NCBI GenBank assembly: GCA_963741355.1
Contig: CAVUIG010000017.1
Location: 129,115-193,114 of the forward strand
Direction: 5' to 3'
DNA: 64,000 nucleotides
Source: CAIWHR01 sp963741355
Lineage (GTDB): Bacteria; Pseudomonadota; Gammaproteobacteria; Burkholderiales; Casimicrobiaceae
Below are positions 9,751-20,172 of the stretch, piece by piece. The notes under the pieces were generated by a model. The model had not been told where the DNA came from, made no database searches, and saw only the letters and a program-made list of their open reading frames with translations. Every line of letters begins with the position of its first letter. Position 1 is the stretch's first letter. A program made the position numbers and the translations under genes.

Positions 9751-9772
9751 GCAACCTCGGATCGCAGGTTGC
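9751..9772. repeat. Short inverted repeat in the leader of the Deg protease gene
   Basis: GCAACCT (9751-9757) and AGGTTGC (9766-9772) are perfect arms around an 8-base spacer, about 90 bases before the ATG. It may form a leader hairpin or be a second protein-binding site. No poly-T tract follows, so it is not a simple terminator. Confidence 0.4.
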
Positions 9773-9862
9773 ACCCTTAATTCAGGCTTAAGTCTTCGTC
9801 CCTACCCTGCTGGCAGTCGGAGGCATTCCCTCGCCTCCGTACCGTCCCGCAAGGAGAGAGCG

Positions 9863-11305
9863 ATGCAAGCGAACACATTGAGGAAAAGCCTGGTCGCGAT
9901 GGCCGTCGTCGGCGTCTTCGCCGCCGGCGCCGTTACGGCGGACCGCCTTGGCACCATCCGGCACGCCGGCGCGGCGACGCCCGCCGTCGCGAGCGCCTCC
10001 CCGCAGGTCGCGCTGCCCGATTTTGCGGACCTTGCCGCAAAACAAGGCCCCGCGGTCGTTCACATTGCCGTCAGCAAGGAAGCGCACAAGGTGTCCGGCC
10101 GCTCGTTCCACAACATGCCGAACCAGGATGACCTGCCGCCGTTCTTCCGCAATTTCCCGATGCCGCAGATGCCCGACGAGGGGCCGTCGCAGGGTCTCGG
10201 CTCCGGCTTCATCGTGAGTCCCGACGGCATCGTGCTGACCAACGCGCACGTCGTCGACGGCGCCGATACGGTGGTCGTCACGCTCACCGACAAGCGCGAG
10301 TACACGGCCAAGGTCCTCGGCAAGGACAAGACCACCGATATCGCGGTGCTGAAGATCGACGCCAAGGATCTTCCCGTCGTCGCGATCGGCGATCCGGCCG
10401 GGACGCGCGTCGGCGAATGGGTCATCGCGATCGGCGCGCCGTTCGGCCTCGACAACACGGTGACCGCGGGCATCGTCAGCGCGAAAGGCCGTTCGCTTCC
10501 GGGCGACGCGGCCGTGCCGTTCATCCAGACCGACGCGGCGGTGAATCCGGGCAACTCGGGCGGGCCGCTGTTCAACCTCAAGGGTGAAGTCATCGGCATC
10601 AACTCGCAGATCTTCAGCCGCAGCGGAGGATTCCAGGGACTCGCGTTCGCGATACCGATCGACGTGGCAATGGACGTGAAGGACCAGATCGCCCGCAATG
10701 GCAAAGTGAGCCACGGCCGGCTCGGCGTGTCGATCCAGGAAGTGAATCAATCGCTGGCCGAGACCTTCGGGCTGCCCAAGCCGGGCGGCGCGCTGGTCGG
10801 CTCCGTCGTGAAGGACGGCCCCGCGGCCAAAGCCGGCATCGAGGCCGGTGACGTGATCCTCAAGTTCGACGGCAAGCCGATCAGCCGGTCGGCCGACCTT
10901 CCGCCGATGGTCGCGAAGGTGAAGCCCGGCTCGACCGTCGCGCTCGAGATCTGGCGCGCCGGCAAGGCGCAGAACGTCTCGGCGAAGATCGGCGAGATCT
11001 CCGATGCCGTCGTCGCCGACGCCACGGACGTCGCGAGCCAGGGCAAGCTGGGCGTCGCGGTGCGCTCGCTCTCCCCCGAGGAGCGCAAGTCGGCCGACGG
11101 CGTCACGGGCGTCGTCGTCGAGAACGTCGCCGGCGCCGCCGCGAAGGCAGGCGTGCGCCCCGGCGATGTGATCGTCGCCGTCAACAACACGCAAGTGAAG
11201 AGCCCTGAGCACCTGAAGGAGCTCATCGGCAAGGCGGGCAAGACCGTCGCGCTCCTGATTCAGCGCGACGAGGCGCGAATCTTCATTCCGGTGACCATCG
11301 GTTGA
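9863..11305 (+). CDS. Do-family periplasmic serine protease (DegP/DegQ/MucD-like)
   Basis: This 480-residue protease starts at ATG 9863 behind the strong ribosome site AAGGAGAG. Residues about 8-28 form a signal or anchor helix. The trypsin-like domain shows H129 (TNAHVVDGAD), D159 (TTDIAVLK) and S232 (NPGNSGGPL), a complete catalytic triad. Two PDZ domains follow at about 265-360 and 390-475. The family degrades or refolds misfolded envelope proteins. A Met-Pro-rich loop at 92-108 matches the regulatory LA loop position. A clear terminator follows 27 bp after the stop, so the gene is probably transcribed alone from the operator-controlled promoter upstream. Confidence 0.95.
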   Translation: MQANTLRKSLVAMAVVGVFAAGAVTADRLGTIRHAGAATPAVASASPQVALPDFADLAAKQGPAVVHIAVSKEAHKVSGRSFHNMPNQDDLPPFFRNFPMPQMPDEGPSQGLGSGFIVSPDGIVLTNAHVVDGADTVVVTLTDKREYTAKVLGKDKTTDIAVLKIDAKDLPVVAIGDPAGTRVGEWVIAIGAPFGLDNTVTAGIVSAKGRSLPGDAAVPFIQTDAAVNPGNSGGPLFNLKGEVIGINSQIFSRSGGFQGLAFAIPIDVAMDVKDQIARNGKVSHGRLGVSIQEVNQSLAETFGLPKPGGALVGSVVKDGPAAKAGIEAGDVILKFDGKPISRSADLPPMVAKVKPGSTVALEIWRAGKAQNVSAKIGEISDAVVADATDVASQGKLGVAVRSLSPEERKSADGVTGVVVENVAGAAAKAGVRPGDVIVAVNNTQVKSPEHLKELIGKAGKTVALLIQRDEARIFIPVTIG

Positions 11306-11331
11306 TTCGCTTTTTTGGTGGCTCCCTTTTC

Positions 11332-11354
11332 GCGGGCCTTCGGGCCCGCTTTTT
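11332..11354 (+). terminator. Rho-independent terminator after the Deg protease gene
   Basis: A 7-bp stem GCGGGCC/GGCCCGC closes a TTCG tetraloop and is followed directly by five T residues (11350-11354). Confidence 0.92.
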
Positions 11355-11503
11355 GGCTGCATCGGCCCGTCCGCGCGGTCGATGACGCGGAAGCTGGTCC
11401 GGGATGTGCGATCGCCTGCGCAAGCGCGTCGCCGATCTCAGCCGCGTATCGAACCTGATGCCTTACGGATAGCCGGCGATCGCGGTCCCGCCGCTTGCCT
11501 CGC

Positions 11504-12571
11504 TCAGGGCACCAACGCGAGAAACAGGTACGCGGCGAAGATGACGAGCTGCACCGCACCCTGCATCACGTGCGTGCGCCCGGTGCCCAGCGTGACGGCG
11601 CTCACCAGCAGCGTCAGCGCAAGCATCACGATGTCCTTCGGCGCAAGGCCGAGGACCAGTGGAAGGTGGAACGCGAGCGCGGCGACAGCGACGACCGGGA
11701 TCGTGAGGCCGATGCTCGCGAGCGCCGAGCCGAGCGCCAAGTTCATGCTGGTCTGCAGCCGGTTCGCGCGCGCGGCCCGCACTGCCGCAAACGTCTCCGG
11801 CATCAGCACGAGCATGGCGATCACGATCCCGACCACGGCCTGCGGCGCGCCGGCGGATGCCAGTCCGTTCTCGATCGGCACGGACAGAACCTTCGCGAGG
11901 CCCACTACGGCGACCAGCGACACCAGCAGCAATCCGAAGCTCGCCCAGGCGGCGGCGTTCGACGGCGGCTCGGCGTGCACCGTATGGTCCGCCGCGTCGT
12001 GCACAGGCAGAAAATAGTCGCGGTGACGGACGGTCTGGATAAATACAAAGACCGCCCACAGCAGGAGCGACGCCACGGCGGCAAACACGAGCTGCGCAGC
12101 GCTGTAGGTGCCGACGCCGGTCGTGACCGTGAAGTCGGGCAGCACGAGCGACAGCACCGACAGCGCAATCAGCGCCGACAGCGCCGCCCCCGCCCCTTCC
12201 ACGCGAAACGTCTGCTCGCGATGCGCGAGACTCCCCGCCAGCACGCAGACGCCGACGACGCCGTTGCAGATGATCATCACTGCCGCGTAGATCGTGTCGC
12301 GCGCGATGACGCTTCCCTTCTCCGCGTCGGCGAACATCAGCGCCAGGATGAGCGACGCCTCGATCACCGTGACCGCTACAGCGAGCACTAGCGTTCCCAG
12401 CGGCTCGCCGACGCGGTGCGCGACCACCTCAGCGTGATGGACTGCGGCGAAGACGGTGCCGATCAGCGCGACGGCGCACAGCGTCACGACGATCGGCCCG
12501 ACACTCATCGTGATCGCGCCGACCAGCACGACTACCGCGAACAGGGGAACAAACAGGGGCCAGCGAGCCAT
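11504..12571 (-). CDS. chaA: Calcium/proton antiporter, ChaA/CaCA family
   Basis: This 355-residue polytopic protein has about 11 hydrophobic segments in two related halves. The two alpha-repeat signatures are visible: AVTVIEASLILALMF near residue 60 with the conserved Glu, and LVLMPETFAAVRAAR near 245. These are the ion-binding repeats of Ca2+:cation antiporters. The ATG at 12571 gives the usual ChaA length; an upstream ATG at 12721 would add a charged 50-residue extension overlapping the divergent hydrolase start. It probably exports Ca2+ (or Na+) in exchange for H+ across the inner membrane. Confidence 0.9.
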   Translation of the reverse strand: MARWPLFVPLFAVVVLVGAITMSVGPIVVTLCAVALIGTVFAAVHHAEVVAHRVGEPLGTLVLAVAVTVIEASLILALMFADAEKGSVIARDTIYAAVMIICNGVVGVCVLAGSLAHREQTFRVEGAGAALSALIALSVLSLVLPDFTVTTGVGTYSAAQLVFAAVASLLLWAVFVFIQTVRHRDYFLPVHDAADHTVHAEPPSNAAAWASFGLLLVSLVAVVGLAKVLSVPIENGLASAGAPQAVVGIVIAMLVLMPETFAAVRAARANRLQTSMNLALGSALASIGLTIPVVAVAALAFHLPLVLGLAPKDIVMLALTLLVSAVTLGTGRTHVMQGAVQLVIFAAYLFLALVP

Positions 12572-12719
12572 GCGCGATTCTAGCCACCGTTCGAACGGAT
12601 TTCCACCGGAAGGAACATCGCTTTCAGCCCGCCCTTCCCTGATTCCGGATGCCGCAAGTTGGTGTCGGAGCCGTTCGTTATCATGTCGAGGTGCGCCGGT
12701 CATCCGGAGACTCCCTGCC

Positions 12720-13622
12720 ATGCCCGCTCGCTTCCCGTCGCGGCAACTCCTTCCCAGCGAAGCGTACGTCCAGGTCGACGACGCCGAGCTGTTTTGCCGG
12801 GAGATCGGCGACGGACGCCCGATCGTCGTGATCCACGGCGGTCCGGATTTCGATCACACCTACTTGCTGCCCGACATGGATCGGCTGGCCGATGGCTACC
12901 GGCTGATCTATTACGACCAAAGGGGGCGGGGCAAGTCGCGCGGCCATTTCAAGCTCGATGACATCAGTATCGAGCGATACGTCGAGGACCTGGACGGCCT
13001 GCGCAGGCACCTGGGATTGGATCGGCTTGCAATCCTGGGGCACTCGTGGGGCGGCCACGTCGCGATGCAATATGCGCTGCACCGTCCGGAACGGGTGTCG
13101 CACCTGATGCTGATGAACACCGCGCCCGCTTCTCACGACGATTACCTGCGGATGCGGCAGGAGCGACTCAGGCGGCGAGCTCCGCACGAGGGGGTGCTGA
13201 ATGCCCTGGCATCCAGCTCCGCGTTTCAGGAGGGCGATCCGGATACGGTCGCCGAATATTATCGAATCGACTACAGCACGACGTTCAAGCGGCGCGGGCA
13301 CCTCGAGCGCCTGAACCTGCGATCGACGAAACAGGACATTCTCCAGGGGCGGGCCATCGAGGATCGGCTGATGGAAGGACTCTACTGGTCGGAAGGATTC
13401 ACGATCATTCCGGCGCTCGGACGGCTGCGCATGCCGACGCTGATCATCCACGGAGACTACGACTTCGTCCCCATCGAATGCGCCACCCACATTGCCGGCG
13501 CCATTTCCGGCGCCCGTCTCGTGGTCGTGCGCGATAGCGGGCATTTTTCCTACATCGACGCTCCCGACGAAGTCCGCAGGGCCATCGGCGAGTTCCTTGA
13601 CCGTGCGCCATCGACCGCGTAG
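12720..13622 (+). CDS. Alpha/beta hydrolase, proline-iminopeptidase-like
   Basis: This is a 300-residue alpha/beta-hydrolase. The oxyanion HGGPDFDH motif is at about 39-46, YYDQRGRGKS at 64-73, and the nucleophile elbow GHSWGG places the catalytic serine at S109. The acid lies in HGDYDFVP and the histidine in DSGHFSY near the C-terminus. HGGP plus GHSWGG is characteristic of the proline iminopeptidase (S33) group, but members also include esterases. It has no signal peptide. It lies divergent from chaA and 34 bp upstream of a reductase gene. Confidence 0.85.
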   Translation: MPARFPSRQLLPSEAYVQVDDAELFCREIGDGRPIVVIHGGPDFDHTYLLPDMDRLADGYRLIYYDQRGRGKSRGHFKLDDISIERYVEDLDGLRRHLGLDRLAILGHSWGGHVAMQYALHRPERVSHLMLMNTAPASHDDYLRMRQERLRRRAPHEGVLNALASSSAFQEGDPDTVAEYYRIDYSTTFKRRGHLERLNLRSTKQDILQGRAIEDRLMEGLYWSEGFTIIPALGRLRMPTLIIHGDYDFVPIECATHIAGAISGARLVVVRDSGHFSYIDAPDEVRRAIGEFLDRAPSTA

Positions 13623-13656
13623 CGTCGAAAACTCCTTCCCGCCGCGAGACGTCGAC

Positions 13657-14658
13657 ATGGCCGCGATGAACAAACAGGTGCTGCTCGCAAGCCGCCCCAA
13701 GGGCTGGGTCACCGAGGACAATTTCCGCATCGTCGAGACGCCGATGCCGGTGCCGCAGGAAGGCGAAGTGCTGCTGCGCAACCGCTGGCTCTCGCTCGAT
13801 CCGTACATGCGCGGCCGGATGAGCGAGGCGAAGTCCTACGTGCCGCCCGCGCAGATCGGCGAGGTGATGGTCGGTCAGACGGTCGCCGAAGTCGTGGAGT
13901 CGCGCGATGCCTCGCTCGCACCGGGCGACACGGTGCTGACGGACCTCGGCTGGCAAAGCCACGGCGTCGCCAAGGCAGCGACGCTGCGCAAGCTAGACGT
14001 GTCCCGCGCACCGGCGTCGTGCTATCTCGGCGTGCTCGGGATGCCGGGCATCACCGCATGGTTCGGACTGTCCGAGATCGGCCAACCCAAGGCAGGCGAA
14101 ACACTGGTCGTGTCCGCCGCATCGGGCGCGGTCGGCAGCGTGGTCGGCCAGCTCGGGAAAGTTCACGGCTGTCGCGTCGTGGGCATCGCCGGCGGACCCG
14201 CGAAGTGCGATTACGTGGTGCGCGAGCTCGGCTTCGACGCGTGCATCGATTACAAGGCCGGCGGCCTCCTCGACGCGCTCCGCGCGAACTGTCCGAGCGG
14301 CGTCGACGTCTTCTTCGACAACGTCGGCGGCGAGATTCTCGACACGTTGCTCCGCGTGATGAACCTGCATTCGCGCGTCGTCGTCTGCGGACTGATCGCC
14401 GAGTACAACGCGACCGAGCCTTACGGCTACAAGATGATGCGCTCGGTGCTGGTCAATCGCATCCGCATGCAGGGCATGATCGTGTTCGACTGGGCAAGCC
14501 GCTACGGCGAGGCGATCAAGGGACTCGGCGCCCTCTTCGCCGACGGCAAGCTCAAGTACCGCGAGTCCGTCGTCGACGGGCTCGAGAACGCCCCGAAGGG
14601 TCTGATCGCGCTCCTCAAGGGCGAGAACTTCGGCAAGCAGCTCGTCAGGCTTCGCTGA
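13657..14658 (+). CDS. NADP-dependent oxidoreductase, MDR family (CurA/leukotriene-B4-dehydrogenase-like)
   Basis: The 333-residue protein belongs to the zinc-free medium-chain reductases. An N-terminal GroES-like domain contains WLSLDPYMRGRM (residues about 43-54). The nucleotide-binding domain has SAASGAVGSVVGQ and VFFDNVGGEILD, the hallmark of curcumin/2-alkenal reductases that reduce an activated double bond with NADPH. ATG 13657 is used; ATG 13666 is an alternative. The stop is followed by a weak hairpin (GCCGGA/TCCGGC at 14667-14685) without a T tract. Confidence 0.9.
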   Translation: MAAMNKQVLLASRPKGWVTEDNFRIVETPMPVPQEGEVLLRNRWLSLDPYMRGRMSEAKSYVPPAQIGEVMVGQTVAEVVESRDASLAPGDTVLTDLGWQSHGVAKAATLRKLDVSRAPASCYLGVLGMPGITAWFGLSEIGQPKAGETLVVSAASGAVGSVVGQLGKVHGCRVVGIAGGPAKCDYVVRELGFDACIDYKAGGLLDALRANCPSGVDVFFDNVGGEILDTLLRVMNLHSRVVVCGLIAEYNATEPYGYKMMRSVLVNRIRMQGMIVFDWASRYGEAIKGLGALFADGKLKYRESVVDGLENAPKGLIALLKGENFGKQLVRLR

Positions 14659-15061
14659 ATCGTGTAGCCGGACACTGCATCCGGCTTCCTGAGCAGCATC
14701 CAGCCGTTCACGATTCGTCGTGGGTGCGCATCGGCGTCGTTATGCCCTCGAGCGCGAACACATCGTGCGTCCGTGATGTAGCCGCCAGTCGCACCCCCCG
14801 ATATCACCTTCCGGTCCATATACCGAACGATATAGAAGTAGGCATATCTCCCGATCGATTCATCCATTGCTCACGGTTGCCCATACTCGGAGCACGCGAA
14901 TTTGCGCAATGGTGTAGGACCCCGATCCACTTGTTCGGCTCGCGATCGATGCCGCATCGTCTCAAGCAACGGATGTTTCGTTGCAATGTCAATCACAGCA
15001 GGCGAGCGGCAAAGTCCGATCAAGACGAGGTCAATCCCCATTCAACCCAGGGAGATAGTTC
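14659..15061. other. Intergenic region before the secreted repeat protein
   Basis: No coding sequence on either strand looks real here. Apart from the weak hairpin at 14667-14685, the stretch at 14800-14850 is AT-richer than its surroundings and holds ATATACCG and GATATAG segments that could be promoter elements. GTAGGACC at 14919-14926 matches one arm of the palindromic motif found elsewhere in the window but has no second arm. Confidence 0.4.
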
Positions 15062-18008
15062 ATGAATCGAACGCATAGCAGGATCAAACTGATCCTTTCG
15101 ACGTGGTGCATCGGGATTGTCTGGGTGCTGTGGCTCTGGTCAATGTGACCGAGGCAGCGAACCGGTAAACGGTGCGATCTACACGACGATTTTCGACGGA
15201 ACGACGGTCAATGGAAATATCTATGACTGCCAAGAAAGATGTTTATCTGACAGGCGGGCCTCAGAACACAGCAATGACCCGGGCCTTAGCCACGGATCCC
15301 CGACGATGGCAGCTATGTCGCCTATTATTTTCAGGTGACGGATCCCTCGGGGAAAATGCTGCTGTCGTTGGACTCTATCGCGTGTCGAGAGGTGACGGTA
15401 CGAAGATGGAAGGATCATCGACGTGATCACCGCTGGAGGATGCGAGCATGCTAACGGCACGCCCAACTTCGCAACGGAAACACGCCGGTGCAACTCTGAG
15501 ACTGATGCTTGCTTCGACGGCTTCGTCGATGCGTATAAGGATACGCCCAATCCGGGCGGTGAATACAAGGCGTGGCTCACGCCGGTCGCCAGTTACGATA
15601 GCTGCACAGACGAGCTGCGGAGATCGCTTTCGACGGCCCAGGCGCTGGCGACTTCGGATTCTGCGACTCACAAAGCAAGACCGACAACTTCAAGGTGAAG
15701 TTGGCTCACGCGGCTTACGTCGCTGCCTGCAAGTTCCACGACGTGGATGGCGATGGTTCCCTAAACAACGGCGAGCTACTGCTCAGCGGCTGGGAAATCA
15801 ACGCGACCGGCGTGGTGGGCTTGAACGGCGCGACGGCCGACAGCCAACTTACCGGTGCTGAGGGGACTGGCAGCTTCGGGTGCGTGACCTGGACCGTGGT
15901 TCCGGACACCAATGGTAATTACCCGACGGTAACCTTCACCGAGACCCAGCAGAGCGGCTGGGTACAAACGGCGCCGAACCCCGCCAACAGCCCGTTTACC
16001 GATTACACATCGGCGGACGTGAACGGCGTCTGGGTCGCTACGGTGAACCCCCTCTCGGACAACAAGACCGTCACCGTCTATTTCGGCAATAACGATCTCA
16101 GCGCGGATGAGGGCTTGACGGTGAGCAAGACCGCGATCCCTACCGTCAACTACACGTGGGGAATTTCGAAGGACGTCGACAAGACCACGGTCAATATTGC
16201 AGATGGCGGAACGGCGACGTTCAACTACACGGTCAGCGTGACGCACGCCAGCAGCGCATGGACGGTGTCGGGTGACATCACTCTCGCCAGCACTTTGTCG
16301 GTCCCTGTCTCGGGCCTCACGGTTTCGGATGACCCCGGCAATGGCGGAAGCTGCACGATCACCCCGTCCGCAACCGGCGTGAGCGTACCCGCTCATGGGA
16401 GCACGACGTTGCATTACAACTGCACGTTCGCCTCGGCCCCCTCCACTGGGACCAATTCCGTGACGGCGAAGGACGGGAACAACGACGCAGTCGCAACATT
16501 TGATTTGCCCTATGACTTCGCCGGCGCTACCTGCATTGACGGAAGCGTGACCGTCACCGACACCTTGGGCGGAACCCTGGGCACGGTGAAATGCAGCGAC
16601 CCGAGTCCGAAGACCTTCACGTATCCGGTGACGCAGTCAGGTGTCGCGGGCACTTGCACCTCCTACGACAACACCGCGACGTTCAAGACCGACACCAACG
16701 GCACTACGGGCGATAGCAACAAAGTGACGGTGCAAGTCTGCGTGGGCAAGAACCTGACGGTGAGCAAGACAGCGACGCCGAGGTTTACGCGGACTTACAA
16801 CTGGAGCATCACTAAGGCGGCCGACAAGACGCTCGTCGAGAACTCTAGCGGCAGCTACACGTTCACTTATACGGTGGTCGCCAGCGAAACTGGGTTCACC
16901 GATAGCGCCTGGCAGGTAACCGGGAAGATTACGGTGTCCAACCCGAATGACTGGGAGGCCATCACGGTCAACCCGCTTAGCGACGCGATTGACAACGGAG
17001 GCACGTGCACCATCAACGGTGGCGGCACGAGCTTCAGCGTGCCAGCGAGTAGTTCAGTGGATAAGTACTACACTTGCACGTACTCGGCGGCGCCGAGTCC
17101 GGCAGCGTTCACTAACACGGCGACAGCGACGTGGGACAAAGCCACGTACTACACGCTGAATGGGTCGGCCTCTGGCTCGAAGTCGGGGGCATTTGGCGAT
17201 CCGACGACGACGGTGAACAAGACGATCCATGTCACCGACACGTACGGAGGAGAATTTGGGAACCGTGACCGCCACCGACTCGACGCCGTATGCCAAGGGG
17301 ACGTTTACGTACACACGCACCGTCACGGCAACGGCAGGGCAGTGCACTAAGGCCGACAACACCGCGACGATCGCGGAGACTGGGCAGTCGGCAAGCCAAA
17401 CGGTGGAGGTCTGCAATACCAACACCGGCGCGCTGACGATGGGCTTCTGGAAGAACCCGAATGGGCAGGGCATCATCAGCTCGGCGAACCAGGGGAACCT
17501 CGGGACGTGGCTGCGGCAGTTCCATCCGTTCACGAACGCGCCATCGACGGGGCTCGCGTCGTACGTTTCGGGGATCATCGGCGCCGCCAAGTGCACCAGC
17601 TCCGATAACACCTGCAACCTGATGTTGAGGGCGCAGATGCTGGCGACGGCGCTGGATGTGTACTTCAGTGATCCGGCCCTTGGCGGCAATAAGATCGGCG
17701 CCTATACGGGTCTTGGGGGGAGCCAACCCGCAATTGGAGGCATCAATATCAACCTCAAGAACATCTGTCCGGCGTCCGACGGCGGATTGAGCGGGTCTTG
17801 CGGTGAGGATGCGAGCGGCGTGTTCGGGAATCCTCCCCCTGCCGCGTGCCGCACGGTAGCGTACATGCTCTCCGACCAGAACCTCTCGTACGCGGATCCA
17901 GCTGCCGACAACGGTGCAAACTGGTACGGCCAGGTCAAGGCCAAGCAAGTTCTCGCCAAGGACGCGTTCGACGCCATCAACAACAAGACGGCGTTGATCT
18001 GCCCGTAA
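15062..18008 (+). pseudogene. Large secreted repeat protein with SdrD_B-like and duplicated beta-domains (frame-broken)
   Basis: ATG 15062 starts a signal peptide (MNRTHSRIKLILSTWCIGIV, continuing in another frame to VTEAANR). At least five frame changes lie before 15695 and one near 17250; between them the frame is open for 1.5 kb. After about 15700 a KFHDVDGDGSLNNGE segment resembles an EF-hand-like loop inside an SdrD_B/prealbumin-like domain ending in the GWVQTAP region. Two tandem units follow, each an A part (starting LTVSKTA and rich in TYNW/TWGI and CTI) and a B part (VTDTxGGxLGTV to VxVC). The C-terminal 190 residues begin GFWKNPNGQG. Base composition is visibly less GC-rich than neighbours. 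It is presumably exported; no anchor motif is seen at the end (ALICP). A strong terminator follows. Confidence 0.7.
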
Positions 18009-18045
18009 GTCGGGTCGGATCCAAGGCGTAGGCTAGGCAACACCA

Positions 18046-18075
18046 GGCCACCCCGGGCGACCGGGGTGGCCTTTT
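18046..18075 (+). terminator. Rho-independent terminator after the secreted repeat protein
   Basis: A perfect 11-bp stem GGCCACCCCGG/CCGGGGTGGCC (18046-18056 and 18061-18071) closes a GCGA tetraloop and runs into TTTT. Confidence 0.92.
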
Positions 18076-18231
18076 CTCTTAGCGAAGCTCGGAGATAGGG
18101 GAAGATGTAGGCCAGATTGGCGATCGGTAGCTGCGAGTGCACCTATTGCTTGAGCGATGGGAGCGGGTACGAGCTAAGGACCAGAAGAAGACCGGGCGCG
18201 GGTACCCGACGGGTGGGCGGCCCGTCCCCGC

Positions 18232-18897
18232 TTACAGCAACCCGCGGACTTGGAGATACCGCACGAGCGCCATGCGCCCGTCTACGCCCAGTTTTTCGTA
18301 GACGTGGTGCAGGTGCAGCTTGGCCGTGCCTTCGGTGATCGAGAGCTTGTCCGCGACGACCTTGTTGGAATGTCCCTCGGCCGTGAGTCGCGCAACCTCG
18401 AGCTCGCGCGGCGTCAGGATCTTTTCAATGTCGCTCTCGGTCGACTTGCGATTCAGGAAGGTGCCAAGCGCGCGTGTGGCGGTGCCCTTCTCGATCCACC
18501 TGCCGCCCGCGTGCACCTCGCGCACCGCGCGCACGAGCAACGCGGTGGCCATGTCCTTGAGGACGACGCCTTCCACGCCCATCTCGACCGCCTCGAAAAC
18601 TTCGCTTTCCCTGGCGGCCGTCAGAACGACCACGCGCGTGGATAGCCCTTCTGCGCGCAATGCGCGCAGGACGGCGACGCCGTCCATGCCGGGCATGCGC
18701 AGGTCGAGCACGAGGACGTCGGGCTGGTGCAGCCGCACCGCGGCGAGCGCATCGTTGCCGTTGCCGGCACGCGCGGCCACGACGAAGTCACCTTCGGATG
18801 CGAAGAGTCGCGCGAGGCCGTCGAGGACGATCGGATGATCATCGGCCAGCACGAGGCGGATCGGCAATGCCGATCCCCGAACCGCCAGCGCCGTCAC
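18232..18897 (-). CDS. NarL/FixJ-family response regulator
   Basis: The 221-residue regulator has the receiver acidic pair D19-D20, phospho-acceptor D65 (VLVLDLRMPG) and K114 (GVVLKDMA), and a C-terminal LuxR helix-turn-helix at about 160-205 (LTPRELEVARLTAEGHSNK, then GTAKLHLHHVYEKLGV). Its start overlaps the end of the kinase gene by ATGA, so the two form an operon with the kinase first. Targets are not evident. It lies downstream of, and convergent with, the secreted repeat protein. Confidence 0.93.
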   Translation of the reverse strand: MTALAVRGSALPIRLVLADDHPIVLDGLARLFASEGDFVVAARAGNGNDALAAVRLHQPDVLVLDLRMPGMDGVAVLRALRAEGLSTRVVVLTAARESEVFEAVEMGVEGVVLKDMATALLVRAVREVHAGGRWIEKGTATRALGTFLNRKSTESDIEKILTPRELEVARLTAEGHSNKVVADKLSITEGTAKLHLHHVYEKLGVDGRMALVRYLQVRGLL

Positions 18898-19684
18898 GCG
18901 GCAGCCGAGCGAGCGATCGGGCGCGGCCAGGCGAGCCGCTTGAGCGGCAGGCTGATGTCAAGCCGCGAGCCGAACGGTTCCGACGTCAGCTCGAGCTCGC
19001 CGCCCAGCGACGCGACGCGCTTGCCAGTGACGCCGTCCGACGTTTCGCGCATCCATGGCGGCGAGGTCGTAGCATCCCTGGAACGGAAAGCCGGCGCCAT
19101 CATCGGAGACCGTGAGGCAGGCACGGTCGAGCGTGGCTGCGCAGATGCAGTCGCGCAGTGCGCGCGCGCGCATGTCGTCCGATGTTGCTGAGCCCTTCCT
19201 GGAAGAGGCGGAAGATGGCATCTCCAAGAGCGCGCGGTACCGACACGCTCTCGTCGACTTTCAGCTCCACGCAGATTCCCCATTGCCATTCGGCGCGCCG
19301 ACAAAGCTTTTCGAGCGCAATGGCGATTTCCGCGGCCGAGGCCATCGCCACCGGCGCTGCCAGCAGGCGGCTTTCGATCCACATGCGCAACTCGCGCTGC
19401 TGATCGGTGATGAGCGCCTCGATCTCGCGCAGGCGCACGCTGGCCGCCTTCGGATCGGATTCGACCACGTCGGCGAGCGCGTTGAGCTGAAGCGCGGCCC
19501 CGGTCAGCGATTGGAGGACCCCGTCGTGCAATTCGCGGGCGAGGTGCTCGCGCTCGTCGCGCACGGCCGCGCACTCGAGGCGCTCCTTGGAGAAGAAATG
19601 ACTGGCGTCGGCAGCGACGCGCTGCGCGAGGCCATCGAGCACAACGTCGTCCTGGAGCGTTGGGTGAAAGGTTCTGAAACTCAT
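18894..19684 (-). CDS. NarX-type sensor histidine kinase, soluble (two frameshifts)
   Basis: Starting at ATG 19684 (MSFRTFHPTLQDD), the protein has a short N-terminus without membrane helices, then the HisKA_3 dimerisation motif REHLARELHDGVLQSL with phospho-acceptor H53. The N box lies near FRLFQEGLSNI and the ATP lid near LTVSDDGAGFPF. The frame shifts near 19190 and again near 19060; after both shifts the sequence ends GSRLDISLPLKRLAWP at 18894. The rebuilt length is about 263 residues, normal for a cytoplasmic NarX/DegS-like kinase. It phosphorylates the NarL-type regulator that overlaps its 3' end. Confidence 0.8.
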
Positions 19685-20172
19685 TTTCTCTCTTGAAGCT
19701 GGAATGCCAAACGAACGGAAGGGAAGGATTGCCTGGATTGGTACGGGACGGATTCGACAAAGAGATTGTGGTGAACACAAATACACCGCTACAGCGCGAA
19801 AGTTGGATATCGCTTCGCTGGACGCCCGCGCCCTGCCGGTCGCGACGCGCGGATACCGCTCCGGCACGCAATGTATAGGAAAACCCGTTCTCAGGATGGG
19901 ACAGTTCTCCCCGCGACTGCTGCGCGGATGGTGCAGGGCACAAAAAAACAACACTGGGCGAATGAGCCGGGCAAGTCTTGTGGCTTGCCCGATGCTGCGT
20001 GGTTTGTCCGCATAGGCCGACTTGCCTTCGGGCTCGACGGCCCAACGCCTCCTTCCGCCTTGCCGTACCCGCCCGACAGGCGGCGCTTGACCGCGTGTGA
20101 TATTTCTATGATATCATTTCGCTATTGCCTCGGCAGCGCGGCACGGCGCTTCGGGCCAACGGGAGGTCGATC
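19685..20172. other. Intergenic region with a hairpin and a palindrome
   Basis: This 488-bp gap separates the divergent kinase and SPFH genes. It holds CGGGCAAG/CTTGCCCG arms (19968-19975 and 19984-19991, 8-base loop), an A7 run at 19942-19948, and the AT-rich palindrome at 20108-20117. No convincing coding sequence is present. Confidence 0.5.
20098..20117. promoter_or_regulatory. AT-rich palindrome, candidate operator of the SPFH operon
   Basis: ATGATATCAT (20108-20117) is a perfect 10-bp palindrome. TGATAT at 20098-20103 pairs with ATATCA at 20111-20116 to give a larger two-half-site arrangement. It lies 56 bp upstream of the SPFH ATG in otherwise GC-rich DNA. The operon ends with a ribbon-helix-helix gene, a protein class that binds short palindromes, so autoregulation is a reasonable inference. 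Confidence 0.45.

Noticed and set aside
14919..14926. GTAGGACC as another copy of the palindromic motif
   Set aside because: Only one arm is present; the matching CCTAC arm is absent.
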